This document shows, piece by piece, positions 10,628-20,405 of a stretch of DNA of 64,000 nt. Both the position numbers and the translations under genes were made by a program. Origin of the DNA: Hymenobacter rigui (lineage in GTDB: Bacteria > Bacteroidota > Bacteroidia > Cytophagales > Hymenobacteraceae); contig NZ_RWIT01000002.1 in NCBI RefSeq assembly GCF_003944715.1, forward strand, positions 62,001-126,000. Direction: 5' to 3'. Each line of letters begins with the position of its first letter. Within the stretch, counting starts at the first letter, position 1. The notes below the pieces were generated by a model. The model was not told the DNA's origin. It did no database searches and saw nothing but the letters and a program-made list of their open reading frames with translations.

Positions 10628-12091
10628 ATGAACTGGTTAAGAAGCATTGTGCGGTCTGCCGTATCTATTCTCCTGCTCACTAGCGGCGCGTTATCCGTGG
10701 AAGCACATCCCGGAAAACATAGTGAGGAGGCTGTTTCAGCCACTGTCCTGGTGGCCCGGGCTTCACTGCGGAGCCTGCTGGATACCCGTGAGCTGGGCCC
10801 GGCAGCCACCTACAAGGCACTGGGCTTAACAGGAGGTGCGGCGGCCCATACGTTTTATATCCGCAACAACTTTACCACGCATTGGGTAGAGGAAGCAGGT
10901 TGGAACCCGCAGGCCCGGCAGGCCCTGAACCTGCTGGGTCGGGCCGCCGACGTAGGTCTGGACCGAAACCATTACGCCTGGCCCGGCTTGCAGGGTCTCC
11001 CTGACTCTCTGCGCCTCGCAGCCCGGGCCGGACGGGGGCAACAGCTCGCACTTTCTGAGCTACACCTGACCGATGCACTGCTCCAATACTTGCTACACCA
11101 GCAGCGGGGCCGGCTGCATCCTAACTCGCTAACGGCGGCCTCCCCCCCCGACAGCCTCACGGCCGTACTGATAGCAGACCAACTATACCAAGCCCTGCAG
11201 TCGCCCGATCTGGTAACTGCCTTATTGCGCTACCAGCCAACGGGACGGGGCTATCGGCTGTTGCAGCAAACCTGGGCGCGCGCGCTGCACGCCTCTCCTA
11301 CTGATTCGGCGCGCCTGATGCAGGATACTACGGCCGGCTTCCGGCGGGTGGCCGTGAATCTGGAACGCCTGCGCTGGGAACCGGCCGCCGACTCGGAGTA
11401 TGCAATTGTTAATATTCCGGCCTACCGGCTGCAGCTGATCCGCAACGGCCAGGTCCTGCGCACACACCGGGTGATTGTGGGCAAGCCCGACATGCCAACC
11501 CCGGTGCTGAGCAGCCGCATGGTGGTGTTTGTGGTGGCCCCGGAGTGGCGCGTGCCCTACAGCATTGCGGTACGGGAGTTTCTGCCGGAGCTCCAGCGCG
11601 ACCCGGGCTACCTGTATGATAACCACTATCGGATGTACGATGGGCGGGGCAGGCTCATCAACCCCTGGCGCGTGGACTGGCAGAAAATGACTCCGGAAAA
11701 ATTCTCCTACGCCATCCGGCAGCGGGCGGGCTCGTTCAATGCCCTGGGTAACGTGGTATTCTACTTTCCGAACCAGCAGACCGTATTTCTGCATGATACC
11801 CCGGCCCGCAGCGCTTTTACCCGGACAGACCGCGCGCTGAGCCACGGCTGCGTACGGGTGGAAAAACCCCTACAGTTGGCCGAATACCTGCTGCGCCGCG
11901 AGAATCGGGCCGCCGAACTGACGGAAATGTACCAGCGCGTGCGGGAGCATGAGAAGCAACGCTATGACCTGACCCGTAGCCTGCCCATTTATCTGCGCTA
12001 CTACACCTGTGAAACCGACAAAGGCAAACTCGTCTTTCTGCCCGATATCTACTCTCAGGACAAACCACTGGAAATGGCTTTATTTAATTGA
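10628..12091 (+). CDS. L,D-transpeptidase of the YkuD family (LdtD/YcbB-like)
   Basis: A 487-residue exported enzyme with an N-terminal hydrophobic signal (residues 1-26) followed by the large N-terminal region of YcbB-type enzymes (WVEEAGWNPQARQAL, then a YLLHQQRGRLHPNSL helix). The YkuD catalytic domain spans about residues 255-425 and has the strand YRLQLIRNGQVL, the HDTPARSAF loop and the catalytic RALSHGCVRVEKP, with Cys as nucleophile. It would make 3-3 peptidoglycan cross-links or attach proteins to peptidoglycan in the periplasm. It is monocistronic. Confidence 0.9.
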   Translation: MNWLRSIVRSAVSILLLTSGALSVEAHPGKHSEEAVSATVLVARASLRSLLDTRELGPAATYKALGLTGGAAAHTFYIRNNFTTHWVEEAGWNPQARQALNLLGRAADVGLDRNHYAWPGLQGLPDSLRLAARAGRGQQLALSELHLTDALLQYLLHQQRGRLHPNSLTAASPPDSLTAVLIADQLYQALQSPDLVTALLRYQPTGRGYRLLQQTWARALHASPTDSARLMQDTTAGFRRVAVNLERLRWEPAADSEYAIVNIPAYRLQLIRNGQVLRTHRVIVGKPDMPTPVLSSRMVVFVVAPEWRVPYSIAVREFLPELQRDPGYLYDNHYRMYDGRGRLINPWRVDWQKMTPEKFSYAIRQRAGSFNALGNVVFYFPNQQTVFLHDTPARSAFTRTDRALSHGCVRVEKPLQLAEYLLRRENRAAELTEMYQRVREHEKQRYDLTRSLPIYLRYYTCETDKGKLVFLPDIYSQDKPLEMALFN

Positions 12092-12265
12092 TATCTAATC
12101 TGTATTTATTTTTTCATTTTTAAATACCCCATATTCAGTCCACTAAGTCTAGCACCTGTCACTGTGCTTACATATTTTTTAGCTACTCTAAATCCAGACA
12201 AAAGCAAAGCGGCGTACATGCCGGCAAATAGGTTCAACCTTCTCACCCATTTGTCTGCATTTACA

Positions 12266-12838
12266 ATGAAAAAGCACCTGCTTTCTTTCGCCCTGGTTGC
12301 CCTGATGGGCGCTGCTTCTGCTACTACTGCTGCGGCCCAGGCCAAATTAACCCCCGGCACCGTTTCAGTGGGTGGCGAGGCCATGTATCCCAACAAAAAC
12401 ATCGTTGAAAACGCCGTCAACTCCAAAGACCACACTACGCTGGTAGCTGCTGTAAAAGCGGCCGGATTGGTGGAAACGCTGCAGGGCAAAGGCCCATTTA
12501 CGGTATTTGCTCCCACTAACGCGGCCTTCAACGCCCTACCCGCCGGCACTGTGGAAACCCTGGTGAAGCCGGAGAACAAGGCCACGCTCACCAAAATCCT
12601 GACCTACCACGTGGTAGCCGGCAACATGACCGCCGATAAGATTATGGCCGCCATCAAAGCAGGCAAAGGCACTGCTACCCTCAAGACCGTAAGCGGCGGC
12701 ACGCTGAAAGCCATGATGAATGGCCCGAAGAACGTGGTATTGGTTGATGAAAAGGGAAATATCTCCACTATTTCCACTTACGATGTAATTCAGAGCAACG
12801 GTGTAATTCACGTGATTGACAAAGTATTGATGCCGTAA
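12266..12838 (+). CDS. Secreted fasciclin-domain protein
   Basis: The start is ATG 12266 (MKKHLLSFALVALMGAASA), a signal peptide; the upstream part of the frame is rejected. The 190-residue protein carries one FAS1 domain with its hallmarks: NIVENAVNSKDHTTLVAAVK, the FTVFAPTNAAFNALP box (H1) and the LTYHVV box, ending with NGVIHVIDKVLMP. FAS1 domains mediate adhesion and protein or polysaccharide contact at the surface. The gene is followed by a strong terminator and is monocistronic. Confidence 0.93.
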   Translation: MKKHLLSFALVALMGAASATTAAAQAKLTPGTVSVGGEAMYPNKNIVENAVNSKDHTTLVAAVKAAGLVETLQGKGPFTVFAPTNAAFNALPAGTVETLVKPENKATLTKILTYHVVAGNMTADKIMAAIKAGKGTATLKTVSGGTLKAMMNGPKNVVLVDEKGNISTISTYDVIQSNGVIHVIDKVLMP

Positions 12839-12852
12839 TTAAATTACGACCT

Positions 12853-12907
12853 AAAAAAACAGGGTAACCCGGTTGAAATTAATTTCAACCGGGTTACCCT
12901 GTTTTTT
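12853..12907. terminator. Strong bidirectional terminator
   Basis: Perfect inverted repeat with its centre at 12880/12881, about 27 bases per arm, an A run before and a T run after, 15 bases past the fasciclin stop codon. Confidence 0.9.
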
Positions 12908-12989
12908 TATTATCTAAATAATTTCACTGCAGATAAAGACAAAATACCCGGCTGCTGGTTAGCAGGATACTTCCTTACCAACCACCCCC

Positions 12990-13640
12990 ATGCCCCATCT
13001 GACCGCCGCCGATATTACCAGCCTGGAAAAGGTATACCGCCTCAATTTGATTAATGCCATAACTGGCTTTAAGCCAGCCAATCTGCTGGGCACGATAGAC
13101 GAGCAGGGCCACACAAATCTGGCCATCATCAGCTCAGTAGTACACCTGGGCTCCAACCCGGCTCTGCTGGGCCTGGTGATGCGTCCGCCCACAGTGGAGC
13201 GACACTCCTACGACAACATCCGGGCAACCCGCTGCTACACGCTCAATCATGTGCATGCCGACATTGTGAAGGCGGCTCACCTGACATCGGCCAACTTTCC
13301 GCGCGCAGTGTCGGAGTTTGAGGCCTGCGGCCTAACGGCGGAATATCTGGATGGGTTTGCGGCCCCGTACGTGCAGGAAAGCCGGCTTCGTATTGGCCTG
13401 ACGCTGTTGCAGGAGCTACCCATTGAAGCCAATGGTACTGTGCTACTGGTTGGCCGCGTGGAACACGTCTATCTGCCTGATGACAACGTGCAGCGTCCCG
13501 ATGGCTCCCTGGATTTGGCTGCCGCCGGCACCGTAGCCCTTAGTGGTCTGGACACTTACTATGCGGCGACGCCTGTCGCCCGCTACGGCTATGCCCGCCC
13601 CAACCAGCCCCTGCCGGAGTTGCCACTCTCAGATGAATAA
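12990..13640 (+). CDS. Flavin reductase-like FMN-binding protein
   Basis: A 216-residue protein of the flavin reductase-like (DIM6/NTAB, COG1853) family with a split-barrel FMN-binding fold. The family block is seen in LLGTIDEQGHTNLAIISSVVHLGSNP followed by LGLVMRPP, then ERHSYDNIRATRCYTLN, with the HLTSANFPRAVSEFE helix typical of this subfamily. These proteins use NAD(P)H to reduce FMN or a bound substrate; the partner here is not evident. The gene converges with the DUF3592 gene 40 bases downstream. Confidence 0.85.
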   Translation: MPHLTAADITSLEKVYRLNLINAITGFKPANLLGTIDEQGHTNLAIISSVVHLGSNPALLGLVMRPPTVERHSYDNIRATRCYTLNHVHADIVKAAHLTSANFPRAVSEFEACGLTAEYLDGFAAPYVQESRLRIGLTLLQELPIEANGTVLLVGRVEHVYLPDDNVQRPDGSLDLAAAGTVALSGLDTYYAATPVARYGYARPNQPLPELPLSDE

Positions 13641-13679
13641 GGAGGGCAGTACCATCCGGAAATTATGCCTTGTTTTCTA

Positions 13680-14090
13680 CTACCAGTTCTGCCAGGTGAC
13701 TATGCATCCTCCAATGAGAAGGGTTAGCCATGCAAGAATAAGCAGTGTCAGCTTTAACCAGAGAGGCAGTAACATAGGCTCATCTATACTACACTCGCTG
13801 GGGTTTGAAGGGTTATAACGCACATGCAGTGAGTCCCCAGCACTAAATCCCAGAATGGCCGAAGTATTCATGTCCGTTACGGTTTGAATTACTTCATCAG
13901 CAGCTGTCCGGAACTCCACCAATGCCTTTCGTTGCCTGGAACGCCCGGAGCCTGACACCTGCCAATTAACCAAATGGCCGGCAGCTGAAATTCCATCCGT
14001 CAATAACCGGTTCTGTATACCGTAAGTCTGAACTGCATTATAGATACTCAGCCCCACCACATAGGTGAGAATGCACAGGACAATAACCAT
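13680..14090 (-). CDS. DUF3592 membrane protein
   Basis: A protein of 136 residues with a hydrophobic helix at each end (about 1-20 and 107-130) and a soluble beta-rich middle. The middle has the DUF3592 pattern: a GxLVNW strand, KALVEFRTAADEVIQ, and SAGDSLHVRYNPSNPSE, where the V-x-YxPxNP motif is diagnostic. A GTG immediately upstream (14093) could also start it. It ends 6 bases after the maf stop and may be the last gene of the DUF1015-maf transcript. A second DUF3592 protein lies at 32859. The function is unknown. Confidence 0.75.
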   Translation of the reverse strand: MVIVLCILTYVVGLSIYNAVQTYGIQNRLLTDGISAAGHLVNWQVSGSGRSRQRKALVEFRTAADEVIQTVTDMNTSAILGFSAGDSLHVRYNPSNPSECSIDEPMLLPLWLKLTLLILAWLTLLIGGCIVTWQNW

Positions 14091-14096
14091 CACCTA

Positions 14097-14699
14097 CTAC
14101 ACTGCCACAGCACCTAGTTTCACCAATTCCTCCCACACACGGTGCACGGGCAGGCCCATTACGTTGAAGTAGGAACCCTCCAGACGGGTAACGGCCACCA
14201 TACCAATCCAGTCCTGGGCACCGTAGGCCCCGGCTTTATCCAGAGGGCGGTACTGGTGTACGTAATGTTCGATTTCCGGCAGGCTGAGCGGGCGGAAATG
14301 TACGCCGGTCTGGTCGGAGAAAACTACCCGCCGCCCGTCGCCGTGGAGCAAACAGACCCCGGTGTACACGTCGTGGGCCCGGCCCTGCAGGCGCTGGAGC
14401 ATCTGCACGGCCTCGGCCTCATCGGCAGGCTTGTTGAGTACGTCGTTGTCGAGGCACACGATGGTATCTGCCGTGATGACCAGTTCATCGGGGGCCAGAT
14501 CGGTAGCATAGGCGTCGGCTTTATGGGCGGCTAAATACTCGGCCACCTCCGCCCGCACCAGATGGGTCGGGAAACTCTCATCCACTTCCCGCAGTCGGAG
14601 TTCATACGTCAGGCCCAGCTCCGTGAGCAGCTGACGACGGCGCGGAGAGTTGGAAGCCAGCACCAGCCGGGGCCGGAAATCGGACGAAATCAAAGACAT
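14097..14699 (-). CDS. maf: Maf-family nucleotide pyrophosphatase
   Basis: A 200-residue protein starting at ATG 14699 (MSLISSDFRPRLVLASNSPRRR). The start is one base after the stop of the DUF1015 gene, so translational coupling is likely. Maf signatures are present: LASNSPRRRQLL, VDESFP, the AxxKA segment (AAHKADAY), ITADTIVCLDN with its catalytic Asp, and DKAGAYGAQDWIGM. Maf proteins hydrolyse dTTP, UTP and modified nucleoside triphosphates to monophosphates, and are linked to septum control and house-cleaning. Confidence 0.93.
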   Translation of the reverse strand: MSLISSDFRPRLVLASNSPRRRQLLTELGLTYELRLREVDESFPTHLVRAEVAEYLAAHKADAYATDLAPDELVITADTIVCLDNDVLNKPADEAEAVQMLQRLQGRAHDVYTGVCLLHGDGRRVVFSDQTGVHFRPLSLPEIEHYVHQYRPLDKAGAYGAQDWIGMVAVTRLEGSYFNVMGLPVHRVWEELVKLGAVAV

Positions 14700-14700
14700 A

Positions 14701-16023
14701 TCAGACTCGGAAAGCGGCGTAAAAGGAGGTATTGGCTTCGGCTTCCCGGATGCTGCTGAACAGGAATCCGCCAATGGTTTTGGGGTAGAAAAACGTGGAT
14801 TTGGGCGGCATTACCGCCCCGGAATGGCATACCCGCTCCACCTCCTCCATGGTCACCTCGTTGGTGATGAAGGCGGCCCGGGCCTCGCCCCGGTCAACGC
14901 GGGTCAGGCACTCGGGGAAATTGCGCACGTAGGCAATGCCCGACCATTGGCGCTGCTGCTCCGGCCCTACCACGCCCAGGGCTTTTTCCAGCACGAAATA
15001 GTGCAGTACCGTCAGGTCCAGAGCCTTCACTTCGGGGGTTGTGTCCCAGTCCAGCAGCTCGTGCACCTCCGGCCGCAGCCGGATTTTGTACACCTGGCCT
15101 TCTCCCAGATACAGCCCAAACGCCCACGGCTTGCCCGCAATGCGTTCCGGCAGGTCGTAGGGGTCATCAAGGGGAAGCACGGTGAAATAGGGAGCCAGCC
15201 GGGAGAGTAGCTCCGCATTGGTGAGGCCGCCGGGCAGCTCCAGCAGCAGCCGGTGCGTGGGCAGAATGCGCAGGTCGTCGGCGGCGGCGTTGGTCAGATA
15301 CATCAAATGAAAATTCCAGGTTTCCTGCCCGGAGTAGGCCGCCCCGGCCGCCGCCTGCCGGGCTTTGCGGTAAGCCAGGGAGCCTTCGTAGCGGTGGTGC
15401 CCATCGGCCAGAATCACCTGCCGCGCGGCCAGCACCTGCTGAAACCGCCGAATAACCCCGGCATCCTGAATAACGGCCAGCACGTCGCGGGCACCCTGGT
15501 AATCCTCTTCCGTCTGGTACAGCGGGTTCAGCATGGCTTCATCCATATACTGCTCCAGCTCAAATTCCTCGTCGCGGTACAGGCCGTGCGTGGCGCTGGT
15601 CTGAAACTCGGTACGCGCCAGCAGTTCGGCCCGGTCGTTCACGGCCGCGGGCAGCGTATTCTCGTGCCGAAGCACCACGTTTTCGGCCCAGTCGTAAGCC
15701 CGGATGTGGGCCATGAAGCCCTTGCGGCAATACTCGTGCGAGTTGCCGGGCAGCCGGAAATACTGGTAGTAGACGTAGATGCCCGGCAGGGCATCCTGGC
15801 GCAGGATGCCCTGCTCCTGCCATTCCCGCAGGCGGCGGCACGCCTCCCCGGCCGGATCCTGCCCCCGGGGCACCGACAGATGAATACTGTTAAGCGGATT
15901 GCGGTAGAGCGCCTCCCGCTGCTTGACCGACACGACATCAAACAACGGCGACACGTACGCATCAATCTGACGACTAAGCTCCGCGTTGTACCGCCAGCCG
16001 CGAATGGGTTGAATTTCTGCCAA
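14701..16023 (-). CDS. DUF1015 domain protein (SerK-like kinase family)
   Basis: A 440-residue protein beginning MAEIQPIRGWRYN, the usual family N-terminus; the start codon is TTG at 16023. The diagnostic ILADGHHRYEGSLAYR block lies near residue 205 and an NSIHLSVPRG block near residue 45. An archaeal relative in this broad family is the ADP-dependent serine kinase SerK; the activity of bacterial DUF1015 proteins is not settled. The gene directly precedes maf with one base between them, and they probably form an operon. Confidence 0.85.
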   Translation of the reverse strand: MAEIQPIRGWRYNAELSRQIDAYVSPLFDVVSVKQREALYRNPLNSIHLSVPRGQDPAGEACRRLREWQEQGILRQDALPGIYVYYQYFRLPGNSHEYCRKGFMAHIRAYDWAENVVLRHENTLPAAVNDRAELLARTEFQTSATHGLYRDEEFELEQYMDEAMLNPLYQTEEDYQGARDVLAVIQDAGVIRRFQQVLAARQVILADGHHRYEGSLAYRKARQAAAGAAYSGQETWNFHLMYLTNAAADDLRILPTHRLLLELPGGLTNAELLSRLAPYFTVLPLDDPYDLPERIAGKPWAFGLYLGEGQVYKIRLRPEVHELLDWDTTPEVKALDLTVLHYFVLEKALGVVGPEQQRQWSGIAYVRNFPECLTRVDRGEARAAFITNEVTMEEVERVCHSGAVMPPKSTFFYPKTIGGFLFSSIREAEANTSFYAAFRV

Positions 16024-16168
16024 GAATAGTGGAGTAATGAGTTATGAGAGTTGAATCATGAAGTAAGAGTAGGTACTGGGCGCTGCACCACGCAACTAAG
16101 AGGATAGCAACCCGGCCCGTACGTCCAAATTCATACTTCTTGATTCAGAATTCTGGCGTGGCGAAGCC

Positions 16169-16819
16169 TCACGGAGCCAGGCGGCTGATTTTCCAGCCTT
16201 CGGGGTGCCGCTCATACACAATCCGGTCGTGCAGGCGGGAAGGGCGGCCCTGCCAGAATTCGATGCGTTGGGGGCGCAGCAGGTAGCCGCCCCAGTGCTC
16301 CGGCCGGGGCAGCGGCTCCTGCCCGGCAAACCGGGCCTCTACCGCCTGCTCCCGCTCCTCCAGTTCCTCCCGGCTTCGGATGGGCTGGCTCTGTGGTGAA
16401 GCCCAGGCCCCAATCTGGCTGCCGCGCGGCCGACTCTGGAAATACTCCGTCGATGCAGTTTCCGGGGCTTTTTCCACCCGGCCCTCAATGCGCACCTGCC
16501 GCTCCAGGCCCGGCCAGAAAAACGTGAGAGCGGCCAGTGGGCAGGTAGCCAGCTCCTGGCCCTTGCGCGAATCGTAATTGGTAAAAAACAGAAAACCGGT
16601 GTCATCCGGCAAGCCTTTCAACAGCACAATGCGGGCGGCGGGCTGCCCGGCTTCGTTCACGGTAGCCAGCGTCATGGCGGAAGGCTCCTCCAGCCGGGCC
16701 TGCAGAGCTTCTTCCAGCCACACCCGGAATTGCCGCACTGCATCGGGCTGCACATCGGTTTCCGTCAGGGTGCGTTGCGAGTAGGTCTGGCGCAGGTCGG
16801 CCAGCTGTTGGTCAGTCAT
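16169..16819 (-). CDS. pdxH: Pyridoxamine/pyridoxine 5'-phosphate oxidase
   Basis: A 216-residue FMN enzyme that oxidises PNP or PMP to pyridoxal 5'-phosphate. The motifs are intact: [21 protein letters not shown] (FMN and substrate), [13 protein letters not shown] (FMN phosphate), [10 protein letters not shown], the [20 protein letters not shown] loop and the C-terminal [10 protein letters not shown] that binds the substrate phosphate. The length is typical. It lies upstream of the DUF1015 gene on the same strand but 145 bases away. Confidence 0.95.
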   Translation of the reverse strand: MTDQQLADLRQTYSQRTLTETDVQPDAVRQFRVWLEEALQARLEEPSAMTLATVNEAGQPAARIVLLKGLPDDTGFLFFTNYDSRKGQELATCPLAALTFFWPGLERQVRIEGRVEKAPETASTEYFQSRPRGSQIGAWASPQSQPIRSREELEEREQAVEARFAGQEPLPRPEHWGGYLLRPQRIEFWQGRPSRLHDRIVYERHPEGWKISRLAP

Positions 16820-17066
16820 GTGGGCAGGAGTTTATACACGAAAGCAGACAGGTGGAGCCGGGGGCCGCTGTGTGGGTGCACAAGCTGGTAACGCCCGATT
16901 CCGGCTGCAAGGTAGCACAAATGATGGCGGCCTACGGAACCCCGCCCCCCCTCCCCATCGTACTTCTATCCGGCGGCGGGCTGCTGCTTCCGGGCGCAGT
17001 CCGAATCTTTTCCGTACTTACTCCTGTTGCCTCCTGTCCGCTTCCGCTATTCTTTTTCCGTAGCCC

Positions 17067-17633
17067 ATGTCCCGACTTCGTCCTGGTAGTCTGCTGATTT
17101 CCCAGCCTTTCCTTGGAGACCCCAACTTCGAGCGCACTGTGGTGCTGCTGTGCAGTCATTCCGAGGAAGAGGGTTCGTTTGGCCTGGTACTGAACCGCCC
17201 GTCGCCCTTGCAACTGGGTGACGTGCTGGAGTTACAGGGCGGCGACGCCCTGCCGGCCGCCCGGCTCCCGTTGGGCGTGGGAGGCCCCGTTCAGCCCGAT
17301 ACCCTGCACTACCTCCACCAGCAGGCCCACCTGGCACAGGCGCAGCATCTGGGTGGTGAGGTATACTGGGGCGGCGACTTTGGCCAGCTCCTGAATCAGC
17401 TGATTACCGGCCAGGTGCCGCCGGAGCAGATCCGTCTGTACGTGGGCTATTCCGGCTGGACGGCCGGGCAACTAGCCGAAGAAGTCCGGGAAAATGTCTG
17501 GATTGTGGAGCCCAATGCTGCCGCGAAAGTATTTACTTTGACCACCGATGCCTTCTGGCAGTCCATTCTGCGCGAAAAAGGCGGCCGCTACCGGATGCTG
17601 TCCAACTACCCCACTGACCCCCGCCTCAATTAA
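17067..17633 (+). CDS. YqgE/AlgH family protein
   Basis: A 188-residue protein with the whole AlgH pattern: LLISQPFLGDPNFERTVVLL, then FGLVLNRPS, a GGPV strand, VYWGGDFGQL and LYVGYSGWTAGQLAEE, ending in a SIL-REKGGRYRML segment. The family is widespread and conserved. It was once linked to alginate regulation in Pseudomonas, but the biochemical role is not known. It is followed after 49 bases by the DUF349 gene on the same strand. Confidence 0.92.
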   Translation: MSRLRPGSLLISQPFLGDPNFERTVVLLCSHSEEEGSFGLVLNRPSPLQLGDVLELQGGDALPAARLPLGVGGPVQPDTLHYLHQQAHLAQAQHLGGEVYWGGDFGQLLNQLITGQVPPEQIRLYVGYSGWTAGQLAEEVRENVWIVEPNAAAKVFTLTTDAFWQSILREKGGRYRMLSNYPTDPRLN

Positions 17634-17682
17634 CGCCTCACCACTTGCCCTGCCTTGCGCAGGGCCATCCCTCTGATTGCGT

Positions 17683-20007
17683 ATGCTACCTGACCAAGAT
17701 ACCCCCACCTCCAACTCCGCCGATAACGGAGAATCGCCACAAAGCATTCTGGAGCGCCGTCTGGCCGAAATTCGTTCCCGCCAGAATGCCCCCGACGATA
17801 TAACGGAGCGCCCGGCGCAGGGCACACCACCCCTGCCCGCAGAACCGGCCGGTGCCGGCACTGCCGAACCAGAAGCCACCTCTCCCGACCCGGCCCCCGG
17901 CACCCCGGAAGCCGCTGCTGCAGCCGAGTCGGTAACCCACGTATCTGCCGAAGCTGACTCCACCGACGTGCACTCGGCCGGCGAGGCCCGGGCTATGGCC
18001 CACTACGGAACTATTACGCCCGCCGAAAATCAACCGGAAACGGAGACTTTGGAATCGGATGAACCAGCCCCCGAAACTGACCCGCAGCCCCAAAGTACAC
18101 CACCTGCGGCTACAACCGGACCGGACGCAGCCCCCATGGAAGACGAAGCACCTCACGTAATCCCGGTAGTGGAGTTACCAACCGCGGCTTCTGTGGAAGC
18201 CACGCTGGAGCAGTCCCCTACCGTTGGCTCACTGCATACCTCCTCCGACGCCGCTGCTACGGAGGAAGAGGAAGAATACATTCCGGAAGTACCCGCCGTT
18301 GATTTCAACTCTCTGGATCTGCCCGGTCAGGCTAGTCACTTGCTGGGGTTGCTGCGTCGGCCGGATGCCCGCCAGAACCGCAAGCAGATAGCAGATTTGC
18401 ACCGGCAGTACGAAACCGGAATTCAGGCCGACCGCACCGCGGCCCGGCAGCAGTTCCAAGAACAAGGCGGCCAGGCGGATGATTTCGCCTACGCTGGTCC
18501 CACCGGCCACGCCGACCTTACCAAAGCCCTCCATGATTTCCGGGAAACCCGGGCGCGCGACACCAAAGCCGAAAACGAGCAGCGGGAAAAAAACCTTGCT
18601 CACAAACAGTACCTGCTCTCCCAGCTGCGCACCCTGGTAGAATCGGCGGAAACCAAGGATAGCTCGGCCCGCATCAAAGCCCTGCAGAACGACTGGAAAG
18701 CCACCGGTCCGGTACCCCAAAAGGATGCCCAGGAGCTCTGGAACAGCTACCACGCCCTGCTCGACATCTACTACAACAACCGGGGCCTGTTCTTCGAGAT
18801 GAAGGAACTGGACCGGCGCCGCAACCTGGAAGCCAAGGAAGGCCTCATAAGCCGGGCCGATGCTCTGCAACAACAGCCCAGCATCAATAAGGCGCTGCAG
18901 GAGTTGCGCCAGCTGCACGAGGAGTGGAAGCACATTGGTCCCGTACCAAACGAGCAGCGCGAAACCCTCTGGCAACGCTTTCTGCAGGCCTCCGAGCAGG
19001 TGCACAACCGTAAGCAGGAGTTTCTGTCGGCCCGCCAGACGCAGGAAAACGCTAACCTGGAGCGCAAAACCGCGCTGCTGGAGCAGCTGCGGCCTTACGG
19101 CGAATTTCAGACGGAGCGGGTAAACGAGTGGCGCGCCAAAACCGATGAGCTGCAGAAACTCAAGGAAGCCTGGGATGCAGCCGGGCTGGTGCCCCGCGAG
19201 AAGGCCGAACAGCTCAACAAGCAGTTCTGGGGCGCTTACAAGGGCTTTTTTCAAAAAAAGAACCAGTTCTTCAAGGCCCTCGACGAAGAAAAGAATGCCA
19301 ACCTAAAGCGGAAGCTGGAGCTTTGCGAGCAGGCCGAAGCAGCCCTGCAGGACCCGAACTGGGAAGGGGCCCGCGAAACCGTTATCCGCCTGCAGAAGGA
19401 CTGGAAGCTGATTGGCCGGGTGCCTGAAAAGCAATCGGATAAAGTATGGAACCGGTTCCGGACTGCCTGCGACGCCTTTTTCGACCGTAAGAAGGAAGAA
19501 ACCCGCCAGCGGGAGCAGCATGCCCAACAGCTTAGCCAGGAGCAGATCCAGCATCTTGCCCACTTGGCCGAAGCCATTGCCGCACTTACCCCCGAGCAGC
19601 CCGGTACTCTGGAAGGCTTCCGCCAGCACGTGCAGGAGTGGCGCGGGTTTGATGGTGCCCGTTCCTCCGGTCAGGCTGAAGAAAAATTTCAAAGCCTGAT
19701 GGCAAAATACCTGGACCAGGTACCCGGCCTTTCCTATCCGGAGCGGACGGACCTTCTGTTTAGCCTGCAGGTGGAGCGTCTCAAGTCCTCTCCCGACTCC
19801 CAGCAGCAGCTCTACAAAAAGGAGCAAGCCCTGCGCCGGGAAATCAATGAGCTGGAAAACGATATTTCAACCCTGAAAACCAACCTGGAGTTTTTTGCCC
19901 GTTCCAAAAACGCGGGGCAGCTGCGGGAGGAGTACCAGGGCCGCATCACGGAAACCCAGGCCCGCATCGACGGCCTGAAACGCCAGCTACGCGCCGTGAG
20001 AAGCTAA
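17683..20007 (+). CDS. DUF349 coiled-coil protein
   Basis: A 774-residue protein from ATG 17683 (a TTG six bases earlier is possible). Residues 1-200 are acidic low complexity, rich in Pro, Ala, Glu and Thr. From about residue 220 on there are at least four helical DUF349 repeats, recognised by W-K-x-[IT]GPVP-[KN]-[ED] signatures: DWKATGPVPQKDAQ, EWKHIGPVPNEQRE, AWDAAGLVPREKAEQ and DWKLIGRVPEKQSDK. Each is followed by W-x-x-F/Y. The C-terminus is a coiled coil. DUF349 proteins are common in Bacteroidota; a role with nucleic acid or ribosomes has been suggested, but it is not proven. Confidence 0.88.
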   Translation: MLPDQDTPTSNSADNGESPQSILERRLAEIRSRQNAPDDITERPAQGTPPLPAEPAGAGTAEPEATSPDPAPGTPEAAAAAESVTHVSAEADSTDVHSAGEARAMAHYGTITPAENQPETETLESDEPAPETDPQPQSTPPAATTGPDAAPMEDEAPHVIPVVELPTAASVEATLEQSPTVGSLHTSSDAAATEEEEEYIPEVPAVDFNSLDLPGQASHLLGLLRRPDARQNRKQIADLHRQYETGIQADRTAARQQFQEQGGQADDFAYAGPTGHADLTKALHDFRETRARDTKAENEQREKNLAHKQYLLSQLRTLVESAETKDSSARIKALQNDWKATGPVPQKDAQELWNSYHALLDIYYNNRGLFFEMKELDRRRNLEAKEGLISRADALQQQPSINKALQELRQLHEEWKHIGPVPNEQRETLWQRFLQASEQVHNRKQEFLSARQTQENANLERKTALLEQLRPYGEFQTERVNEWRAKTDELQKLKEAWDAAGLVPREKAEQLNKQFWGAYKGFFQKKNQFFKALDEEKNANLKRKLELCEQAEAALQDPNWEGARETVIRLQKDWKLIGRVPEKQSDKVWNRFRTACDAFFDRKKEETRQREQHAQQLSQEQIQHLAHLAEAIAALTPEQPGTLEGFRQHVQEWRGFDGARSSGQAEEKFQSLMAKYLDQVPGLSYPERTDLLFSLQVERLKSSPDSQQQLYKKEQALRREINELENDISTLKTNLEFFARSKNAGQLREEYQGRITETQARIDGLKRQLRAVRS

Positions 20008-20022
20008 TCGTGCATACTTTTC

Positions 20023-20060
20023 AAAAAAGGGCTCTATCCTGACTGGATGAGCCCTTTTTT
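20023..20060. terminator. Terminator of the DUF349 gene
   Basis: A 12-base stem (20023-20034 with 20049-20060) including an A run and a matching T run, 15 bases past the stop. Confidence 0.85.
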
Positions 20061-20116
20061 ATTTCCCGGTAAGTCAATACGTTACTGATTTATTCAACAT
20101 TTTTTGTCTGAAACAC

Positions 20117-20147
20117 TTGCCCTGCTCAACGTCAACTCCTACTTTTG
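20117..20147 (+). promoter_or_regulatory. tRNA-Thr promoter
   Basis: TTG at 20117-20119, 20 bases of spacer, then TACTTTTG at 20140-20147: a good match to the Bacteroidota sigma factor consensus, ending 12 bases before the tRNA. Confidence 0.7.
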
Positions 20148-20159
20148 TGCCACCTGAAT

Positions 20160-20232
<73 letters not shown>

Positions 20233-20242
20233 CACAGCACTT

Positions 20243-20280
20243 AAAACGCCTTGTAAATTTTTGATTTGCAAGGCGTTTTT
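20243..20280. terminator. Terminator of tRNA-Thr
   Basis: An 11-bp stem (20243-20253 with 20269-20279) and a T run, 11 bases after the tRNA. Confidence 0.85.
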
Positions 20281-20405
20281 GTTTGGTCGATATATCCGTC
20301 GATACACTTATTTTCAGGAGCCAGCAACGCTATATGCAGGCTTTCATACGTAGCGGTAGCTACTCTACAATTTGTATTTTTACGCTAACACTATCTTTCA
20401 CCATC